Part shown: positions 7,408 to 11,669 of the stretch, in pieces
Position numbering within the stretch: the stretch's first letter is position 1
Layout of the letters: every line of letters begins with the position of its first letter
Assembly: GCA_030426705.1 (NCBI GenBank)
Contig: JAUHXW010000068.1
Span: 1 to 11,669 of the forward strand
Source of the DNA: Gammaproteobacteria bacterium
Lineage (GTDB): Bacteria > Pseudomonadota > Gammaproteobacteria > Xanthomonadales > Marinicellaceae
Reading direction: 5' to 3'
Length of the DNA stretch: 11,669 nt
The notes under the pieces: generated by a model
Databases searched by the model: none
Told to the model about the DNA's origin: nothing
The model's input: only the letters and a program-made list of their open reading frames with translations
Position numbers and translations under genes: made by a program

Positions 7408-7876
7408 TACGTTGTTGGTTTTTACCTTTATAGCTGGTCATTGCTTGGCATTGGAAAGCGACCGCAAGGCCAAAATCATAATCCAGGGGCCAGGTTGTGT
7501 ATTGAAAGCTAAAATCAATCAAACTGAATGTCAAAAAGGCTTAACCATAGAGCAGGGCAGTTTGCTGATTAAATCTACTTATGGCCTGATACACCATCAT
7601 GACAAAGGCATTCAAAATGTATTAATGACAGGCAATCAGGTTTATATGGAACAGATGATGGATGACAACACCAAGATGGTGATAAAAGCCAACGAAATAG
7701 ACTACAAAAAAGAAGTAGAAAAAGTTTATTTAAAGGGAAATGTCAATATAACCAGTTCTCTTGGTGTAACCACAGGAGAAGAGATTGAGCTTGATTTGAA
7801 AACACAAGAAATCAAAGCTGTTGGTGAAGAAAATACCGAACAATTCAGAATGGAAATAGACCCAGGTAATGATTGA
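7388..7876 (+). CDS. lptA: LPS transport periplasmic bridge protein LptA
   Basis: LptA forms the beta-jellyroll bridge that carries LPS across the periplasm from LptC to LptD. I place the start at ATG 7388 (162 aa) rather than the in-frame ATG at 7346. The later ATG has a GGAAG SD six bases upstream, and translation from it begins directly with a normal signal peptide (MQNLK, hydrophobic core LLVFTFIAG, cleavage after HCLA), whereas the longer form adds 14 residues before it. The mature protein begins LESDRKAKI, like the 'IESD' start of other LptA proteins, and continues with repeating beta strands (GNQVYMEQ, ANEIDYKKEVEKVYLKGNVNI, GEEIELDLKTQEI). Oddity: the first strand pair carries Cys37 and Cys48, which could form a periplasmic disulfide. 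It overlaps lptC by 20 bases and lptB by 8. Confidence 0.92.
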   Translation: MQNLKISTLLVFTFIAGHCLALESDRKAKIIIQGPGCVLKAKINQTECQKGLTIEQGSLLIKSTYGLIHHHDKGIQNVLMTGNQVYMEQMMDDNTKMVIKANEIDYKKEVEKVYLKGNVNITSSLGVTTGEEIELDLKTQEIKAVGEENTEQFRMEIDPGND

Positions 7877-8588
7877 AGTCGTTGAGATAGCCAAGACTTA
7901 TCAAAAAAGAGAAGTCATCACATCGGTCTCTTTTAAGCTTGATCAAGGGGAAGTTTTTGGTTTGTTAGGCCCCAATGGTGCCGGCAAGACCACGTGCTTT
8001 TATATGATTGTCGGTTTGATTCCTGTTGATGGTGGCAGAATTTTGATTGATGGCGTAGATGCATCAAAATTTGGCATGCATGAACGGGCTAAATTGGGTT
8101 TGGGTTACTTGCCACAGGAAGCCTCCATTTTTCGTAAATTATCGGTCAAGGATAATATCATGGCGGTGCTTGAATTGCGCAGGGACTTGTCTAAATCTGA
8201 AAAGGAAAATCGTTGTTTGGAGCTGCTTGAAGAATTGAATGTGGAGCATGTTAAAAACCAATTGGGCATCAGTTTGTCAGGTGGAGAACGCCGCAGGGTT
8301 GAAATCGCCCGGTCTTTGGCCATGGAGCCTAAATATATTTTGTTGGATGAGCCATTTGCCGGTGTTGACCCGGTTTCAGTGATTGATATTCAAAAGATTG
8401 TGTATCATTTAAAAAGCAAAAACATTGGGGTGTTAATCACTGATCATAATGTCAGAGAGACCCTGGGTATTTGTGATCGTGCCTATGTCTTAAGAGAAGG
8501 TGGTAAGTTGGCTGAAGGCCGACCAGAAGAAATTATCAGCAATCCTGATGTCAGAAAGGTTTATCTAGGTCAGGATTTTTCGATGTAA
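7869..8588 (+). CDS. lptB: LPS export ABC transporter ATPase LptB
   Basis: Cytoplasmic ATPase that powers LPS extraction by the LptB2FG complex. All ABC motifs are intact in the 239-residue protein: Walker A GPNGAGKT at 34-41, Q-loop Gln83 in LPQEASIFRKL, signature LSGGE at 136-140, Walker B YILLDEP with catalytic Glu161, D-loop AGVD, and switch His193 in TDHNVRETL. The C-terminal end (VRKVYLGQDFSM) is the LptB-type 'V.LG..F' tail. It is the last gene of the overlapping series that starts at yrbG. In E. coli rpoN would follow; here a 320-base interval does. No terminator hairpin is visible directly after the stop. Confidence 0.98.
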   Translation: MIEVVEIAKTYQKREVITSVSFKLDQGEVFGLLGPNGAGKTTCFYMIVGLIPVDGGRILIDGVDASKFGMHERAKLGLGYLPQEASIFRKLSVKDNIMAVLELRRDLSKSEKENRCLELLEELNVEHVKNQLGISLSGGERRRVEIARSLAMEPKYILLDEPFAGVDPVSVIDIQKIVYHLKSKNIGVLITDHNVRETLGICDRAYVLREGGKLAEGRPEEIISNPDVRKVYLGQDFSM

Positions 8589-8593
8589 ATCAG

Positions 8594-8622
8594 TTGTAAA
8601 GGCTCTTCTTTTTAGGTATATT
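8594..8622 (+). promoter_or_regulatory. Candidate sigma70 promoter after lptB
   Basis: TTGTAA at 8594-8599 (4 of 6 matches to the -35 consensus), a 17-base spacer, then TATATT at 8617-8622 (5 of 6 matches to the -10). This is the best promoter match I found in the window. Transcription would start near 8629-8630, right at the CAGGAG SD of the small ORF, giving a leader of about 280 bases before hpf. It would allow hpf to be transcribed independently of the lpt operon, which fits a ribosome-hibernation gene. Prediction by consensus only. Confidence 0.5.
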
Positions 8623-8639
8623 ATTACTACAGGAGAATC

Positions 8640-8906
8640 ATGAAAATAACTACAGCGACCCAGTTTTTATACCCATTCCTATCATCGCTTTTTTCATGTG
8701 TGGCTGTTAATTATCAGCTCAAAGCATTCAATCAAAAACAATCACGATTACAATCTCCTGTTAGCACAAACTCATTCATCAGCTTAACAAAGCAATCGCT
8801 TGTTAATCTCCTGACTACATCATTTTGTTTCCAAAGGCTCAAAATGGCTCGATGCAAAATGAATTCCTTTAACTTGAACGGCAGTTCAATCATAGAGAGG
8901 TTTTAG
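8640..8906 (+). CDS. Doubtful 88-codon ORF in the rpoN position; may be untranslated leader
   Basis: In favour: an ATG with a strong SD (AGGAG at 8631-8635, four-base gap) sits just behind a good promoter, and the ORF ends two bases before hpf. Against: the translation has no Asp, one Glu and one Gly, is rich in Ser, Asn, Gln and Lys, and has rare codons (AGG, CGA, ATA) unlike the neighbours, so it looks like translated non-coding DNA. The N-terminus is mildly hydrophobic (residues 8-24) but is not a convincing signal peptide. I recognise no family, and nothing resembles RpoN. It could be a leader peptide, a remnant, or chance. Function unknown. Confidence 0.25.
   Translation: MKITTATQFLYPFLSSLFSCVAVNYQLKAFNQKQSRLQSPVSTNSFISLTKQSLVNLLTTSFCFQRLKMARCKMNSFNLNGSSIIERF
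8752..8813 (+). repeat. Two copies of AATCTCCTG complementary to the upstream SD
   Basis: AATCTCCTG occurs at 8752-8760 and again at 8805-8813. The TCTCCTG core in both is the exact complement of CAGGAGA at 8630-8636, the SD of the small ORF. Base pairing in the transcript could hide that SD or hold the leader in alternative folds. Seven-base matches can arise by chance in a 320-base interval, so the regulatory reading is inference. Confidence 0.4.
8784..8806 (+). promoter_or_regulatory. Hairpin in the hpf leader
   Basis: TTAACAAAGC at 8784-8793 pairs with GCTTGTTAA at 8798-8806 (nine pairs, one bulged A) around a four-base loop AATC. No T-run follows, so it is not an intrinsic terminator. 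It directly abuts the second TCTCCTG copy. Confidence 0.4.
8874..8889 (+). promoter_or_regulatory. Perfect inverted repeat just upstream of the hpf ribosome binding site
   Basis: TTGAAC at 8874-8879 and GTTCAA at 8884-8889 form a perfect six-base dyad with loop GGCA, seven bases before the AGAGG SD of hpf (8896-8900). It may be an RNA hairpin affecting hpf translation or a DNA operator. No T-run follows. Confidence 0.4.
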
Positions 8907-8908
8907 AT

Positions 8909-9235
8909 ATGCAATTAACAATTACAGGTCATCAACTAGAAGTTACCGAACCCATCAGAGAATACATTGATACAAAATTTGAACGTATTAAGCGACATTT
9001 TGATCAAGTGTTGAATGTACATGTAATCATCAGTGTCGAAAAAGTACGGCACAAGTCAGAAGCCACGATGCACATTGGTGGCAAAGATTTTTTTGCAGAG
9101 TCAACCGAGGACCATTTATACAAATCCATTGATTTATTGGTAGATAAACTGGATAAACAAATCAGAAGACATAAAGATAAAATAACCAATCATCATAATG
9201 TTGAAGCGATTAAGATGAACCAATCTGCCTATTGA
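8909..9235 (+). CDS. hpf: Ribosome hibernation promoting factor (short HPF)
   Basis: A 108-residue short-form HPF/YfiA-family protein that binds the 30S decoding channel and promotes 100S dimers in slow-growing cells. It shows the family pattern: beta strand MQLTITGHQLEVTEPIREYI, basic helix KFERIKRHF, strands VHVIISVEKVRHKSEATMHI, then GGKDFFAESTEDHLYKSIDLLVDKLDKQIRRHKDK. It lacks the extra C-terminal dimerisation domain of long HPF. Start: ATG at 8909 with AGAGG eight bases upstream. The position before ptsN and rapZ matches the rpoN cluster, although rpoN itself is absent. An intrinsic terminator follows. Confidence 0.96.
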   Translation: MQLTITGHQLEVTEPIREYIDTKFERIKRHFDQVLNVHVIISVEKVRHKSEATMHIGGKDFFAESTEDHLYKSIDLLVDKLDKQIRRHKDKITNHHNVEAIKMNQSAY

Positions 9236-9259
9236 TATTTTGATTAATACTTGAAAAAT

Positions 9260-9291
9260 AAGGCTTAACTCATTGATGTTAAGCCTTTTTT
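9260..9291 (+). terminator. Intrinsic terminator between hpf and ptsN
   Basis: AAGGCTTAAC at 9260-9269 and GTTAAGCCTT at 9278-9287 form a perfect 10-base stem with an eight-base loop, and six T residues run through 9286-9291. This is a textbook rho-independent terminator in the plus direction. It ends only eight bases before the ptsN ATG, leaving no room for a separate ptsN promoter after it. Confidence 0.92.
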
Positions 9292-9299
9292 AATTTGCA

Positions 9300-9761
9300 A
9301 TGAAAATTATTGATATTTTAGAGGAGGACAAGATTCTTCTCAATTACCACTTCATCAGCAAGAAGCGCTTATTTGAGACCATTGCTGAGTTATTGGGCGA
9401 TGATCCACATGAAATATTGACCATATATCATGGCTTGGTCGAACGTGAAAAATTGGGGAACACATCCTTGAGTAATGGCGTCGCTGTGCCGCATGGAAAA
9501 TGTGAGTCAATAGAAGAAATCAAAGCTTGTGTGATAAAATTATCCCAAGGGGCTGATTATGAATCGATTGATGATGTGCCAGTCGATATCGTTATTGGAA
9601 TTGCATTCCCGGAAAAAATCAATACCAGCCACAGAACACTGATGAAAGACACTGCACATTTATTTCGACAGCATCGATTGTATAAAAGGATGATGACTGC
9701 TGAAAGTCGGGAACAGCTTATGTCAGAGATTATGCAAGGTTTTCAAATATGCAACAGTTAG
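9300..9761 (+). CDS. ptsN: PTS IIA-like nitrogen-regulatory protein PtsN (EIIA-Ntr)
   Basis: A 153-residue mannitol/fructose-type EIIA domain, the output protein of the nitrogen PTS (PtsP-NPr-PtsN), which controls potassium transport and envelope stress responses in relatives. The phosphorylated residue is His65 in NGVAVPHGK. The flanking LVEREKLGNTSLSNG motif and the late PVDIVIGIAFPE and HLFRQHRLY segments fit the family. The ATG at 9300 keeps the conserved first element (IIDIL), but it has no SD and lies directly after a terminator hairpin. A near-perfect SD (GAGGAGG, 9321-9327) lies inside the gene, five bases before an in-frame ATT (9333); starting there would delete the first helix, so I keep the ATG. 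It overlaps rapZ by 13 bases. Confidence 0.95.
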   Translation: MKIIDILEEDKILLNYHFISKKRLFETIAELLGDDPHEILTIYHGLVEREKLGNTSLSNGVAVPHGKCESIEEIKACVIKLSQGADYESIDDVPVDIVIGIAFPEKINTSHRTLMKDTAHLFRQHRLYKRMMTAESREQLMSEIMQGFQICNS

Positions 9762-10609
9762 TGGTTATCACCGGATTATCGGGCGCAGGAAAAACGGTCG
9801 TATTACGTTCACTTGAAGATATGGAGTTTTACTGTGTTGATAACATGCCCATTAATATGTTGCCGCAATTGGTCAATCACATCAATCAGGATCCTGAATT
9901 TTATCCAAAAGTTGCGGTTGGTGTTGATGTCAGAAGTAAGAATCAATCTTTGAGTGAACTTGAAACCCTGTTATCCGATATTGATCAATCCCAAATCAAA
10001 ACCAGGGTCATTTTTCTGTCCGCTGACAAAAAAACGGTGTTAAAGCGCTACAACGAAACCAGAAGGCGTCATCCTTTGTCAAGTCAGCAGCATAATCACA
10101 GCTTAACCGAAGCCATAGCTATTGAGAAAAAATTGATGGATGTTATTAAGCAACAAGCAGATTTAATTATTGATACATCACATTTAAAACCTCAACAATT
10201 AAAACAGCAAATCTGGCAAATCATGAGCCAGCCCAATGAGCATGTCGCAGTCATAGTTAAATCCTTTGCTTTCAAACGCGGCGTTCCCTTTGATGCAGAC
10301 TTTGTTTTTGACGCGAGGTGTTTGCCTAATCCCTATTGGCAAACTGAATTAAGAGCTCTAACGGGAAAAGATCAGTTGGTTTGTGAGTTTTTGCAAGAAG
10401 ATTCGGTGGTAAAGGATTATTTGCGTGATTTGTGTTATTTTACTAAAAAATGGATCAAGCAATTTGAAGCCAATGATCGCAGCTATATCACCATCGCCAT
10501 CGGCTGTACAGGTGGGCAGCACAGATCAGTATTTTTGGTTGAATCATTGCATCAATATCTTGAGAAAAAATCGATCAGGAACATGGTGCAACATCGAGAA
10601 CTGGATTGA
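9749..10609 (+). CDS. rapZ: RNase adapter protein RapZ
   Basis: A 286-residue protein; in E. coli it presents the GlmZ small RNA to RNase E and so tunes GlmS, the source of glucosamine-6-phosphate for peptidoglycan and LPS. The N-terminal P-loop domain has Walker A GLSGAGKT at 9-16, the DNMP motif at 31-34 and GVDVRS near 58-63. The C-terminal domain has FVFDARCLPNPYW near 185-197 and the signature GCTGGQHRSV at 252-261 (Cys253, His258, Arg259), which in E. coli forms the GlcN6P/RNA-binding site. The overlap with ptsN suggests coupled translation; AAGG at 9736-9739 may serve as SD. In E. coli npr follows; here the convergent folA does. GlmZ itself is not in this window. Confidence 0.97.
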   Translation: MQQLVVITGLSGAGKTVVLRSLEDMEFYCVDNMPINMLPQLVNHINQDPEFYPKVAVGVDVRSKNQSLSELETLLSDIDQSQIKTRVIFLSADKKTVLKRYNETRRRHPLSSQQHNHSLTEAIAIEKKLMDVIKQQADLIIDTSHLKPQQLKQQIWQIMSQPNEHVAVIVKSFAFKRGVPFDADFVFDARCLPNPYWQTELRALTGKDQLVCEFLQEDSVVKDYLRDLCYFTKKWIKQFEANDRSYITIAIGCTGGQHRSVFLVESLHQYLEKKSIRNMVQHRELD

Positions 10610-10610
10610 A

Positions 10611-11090
10611 TCAGTTGATTCTTTGGTAAAATTCAAAAGCAATGTTGTAATCTTTATTTTCCTCTGAAATGGGCAAGTAAGTGGTCCTGACATTAAGCCA
10701 TTGTTGCCAATCTATTTCAGGGAAGTAAGTGTCACCCTCAAACTCATGATCAATACGGGTCAAAATCATGGCGTTGGCTTGAGGCATCAATAATTTATAG
10801 ATTGTGCTGCCGCCAATAACCATAATCTCTTCTTTTAATAGGCTGTCATCTAGGGCGTTGATAACCGTAAAGCCTTCCTTGATAAATGCCGTGTTTCGGC
10901 TTAAGACAATATTTTCCCGTTTTGGCAAAGGAAAAGGCAGTGATTCACAGGTCTTGCGTCCCATCAAAATTTTTTTGCCCAGTGTTTGCTGTTTGAAAAA
11001 TTTGAGGTCAGCAGGGAGATGCCAGGGAAGTTGATTGTCCTTACCAATCAAGCCATTTTTGTCCATGGCAGCAATTAAAGTTAAACTCAT
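10611..11090 (-). CDS. folA: Dihydrofolate reductase
   Basis: It reduces dihydrofolate to tetrahydrofolate with NADPH, regenerating the folate oxidised by ThyA. The 159-residue length equals that of E. coli FolA. Motifs: IAAMDKNGLIG (Met20-loop region), NQLPWHLPADLKFFK with catalytic Asp28, MGRKTCESL, the NADPH-binding MVIGGSTIYKLLMP, and GDTYFPEIDW. The usual Trp in 'GR.TWESIG.PLPGR' is Cys here and the following segment reads LPFPLPKR, a small divergence. The ATG overlaps the thyA TGA by four bases. The stop is one base from the stop of the oppositely oriented rapZ. Confidence 0.96.
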   Translation of the reverse strand: MSLTLIAAMDKNGLIGKDNQLPWHLPADLKFFKQQTLGKKILMGRKTCESLPFPLPKRENIVLSRNTAFIKEGFTVINALDDSLLKEEIMVIGGSTIYKLLMPQANAMILTRIDHEFEGDTYFPEIDWQQWLNVRTTYLPISEENKDYNIAFEFYQRIN

Positions 11091-11669
11091 ACAGCGACTT
11101 TACCTTTGATGTGGGGATGAGCTTGATAGTCTATCAGTTCAAAATCTTCATATTTGAAATCAAACAATTCTTTAACTTCGGGGTTGATTTTCATTGTTGG
11201 TAAAGAATAGGGTTTACGAGTCAATTGTTCATTAATCTGTTCTGTGTGATTTGAATAGATGTGAGCATCGCCAAAAGTATGAACAAAATCACCTGCTTGA
11301 TATCCGCACACTTGTGCCATCATCATGGTAAGCAGGGCGTAGGATGCGATGTTAAATGGCACCCCTAAAAATACATCAGCACTGCGTTGATACAATTGAC
11401 AGGAAAGCTTGCCATCGGCCACATAAAATTGGAATAAGCAATGGCAGGGTGGTAAGGCCATATTTTCAACATCAGCCACATTCCAGGCGCTGACGATGTG
11501 TCTGCGTGAATCTGGATTGTTTTTGAGCTGTTCTATCAATAGCTTAATTTGATCTACAGTTGTGCCATCTGGTTTTGGCCAAGAACGCCATTGATGGCCA
11601 TAAACAGGGCCTAAATCACCGTTTCTATCAGCCCATTCATCCCAAATTCGCACGCCATTGTCTTTGAGG
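11087..11669 (-). CDS. thyA: Thymidylate synthase (N-terminal part outside window)
   Basis: It makes dTMP from dUMP using methylene-tetrahydrofolate. The frame is open to the right edge (LKDNGVRIWDEW), so the gene is 5'-truncated by the window: 193 residues are visible of an expected 264, and a GTG at 11653 is internal, not the start. Conserved blocks: NGDLGPVYGHQWR, DSRRHIVSAWN (phosphate-binding Arg pair), the catalytic Cys in ALPPCHCLFQFYV, LYQRSADVFLGVPFNIASYALL, and the C-terminal HPHIKGKVAV, whose last residues close over the active site. It is translationally coupled to folA by an ATGA overlap. The promoter lies outside the window. Confidence 0.97.
   Translation of the reverse strand, partial: LKDNGVRIWDEWADRNGDLGPVYGHQWRSWPKPDGTTVDQIKLLIEQLKNNPDSRRHIVSAWNVADVENMALPPCHCLFQFYVADGKLSCQLYQRSADVFLGVPFNIASYALLTMMMAQVCGYQAGDFVHTFGDAHIYSNHTEQINEQLTRKPYSLPTMKINPEVKELFDFKYEDFELIDYQAHPHIKGKVAV

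Noticed and set aside
8784..8813. Hairpin in the lptB-hpf interval as an intrinsic terminator
   Set aside because: It is followed by CTCCTGACTAC, with no run of T.
9333..9335. ATT as the real start of ptsN
   Set aside because: It has an excellent SD, but starting there removes the conserved N-terminal element of EIIA-Ntr; kept only as a finding.
11651..11653. GTG as the start of thyA
   Set aside because: The upstream codons stay in frame to the window edge and match the ThyA family (preceding IWDEW), so the gene is simply cut by the window.

Overview
The window is chromosomal DNA from an AT-rich Gram-negative bacterium, most likely a gammaproteobacterium. The gene order yrbG-kdsD-kdsC-lptC-lptA-lptB-(gap)-hpf-ptsN-rapZ, divergent from ibaG-murA, is the classic gammaproteobacterial LPS-transport/rpoN neighbourhood. 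A marine, Marinicella-like lineage is a guess from low GC and the M28 membrane peptidase; the genus is not established. There are no rRNA, tRNA, CRISPR or mobile-element signatures.

Layout. (1) Positions 3-374, plus strand: the 3' end of a gene that enters from the left edge, overlapping tail-to-tail with the next gene. (2) Positions 351-4199, minus strand: a three-gene unit ibaG-murA-M28 peptidase, starting at a divergent intergenic region (4200-4377). (3) Positions 4378-8588, plus strand: yrbG, kdsD, kdsC, lptC, lptA and lptB, every junction overlapping by 1-20 bases, clearly one operon. It makes the Kdo precursor (arabinose-5-phosphate isomerase and Kdo-8-phosphate phosphatase) and builds the LPS export machine (LptC, periplasmic bridge LptA, ATPase LptB). 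(4) Positions 8589-8908: a 320-base interval where rpoN is found in relatives. It holds a good sigma70-like promoter, a doubtful 88-codon ORF with a strong Shine-Dalgarno (SD) sequence, two copies of a 7-mer complementary to that SD, and two hairpins. (5) Positions 8909-10609, plus strand: hpf, a clear intrinsic terminator, then ptsN-rapZ. (6) Positions 10611-11669, minus strand: thyA (5' end outside the window) and folA, overlapping by 4 bases and convergent with rapZ with one base between stops.

Functional theme: envelope biogenesis (MurA for peptidoglycan, KdsD/KdsC and LptABC for LPS) together with regulators tied to cell-wall precursor supply and stress (RapZ, PtsN, HPF, IbaG), followed by the dTMP/tetrahydrofolate pair. 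Compared with the E. coli arrangement, mlaFEDCB is missing upstream of ibaG, rpoN is missing between lptB and hpf, and npr is missing after rapZ. I saw no strong candidate for a wholly new system; the most unusual stretch is the rpoN-replacing interval and the unconventional ptsN start region.
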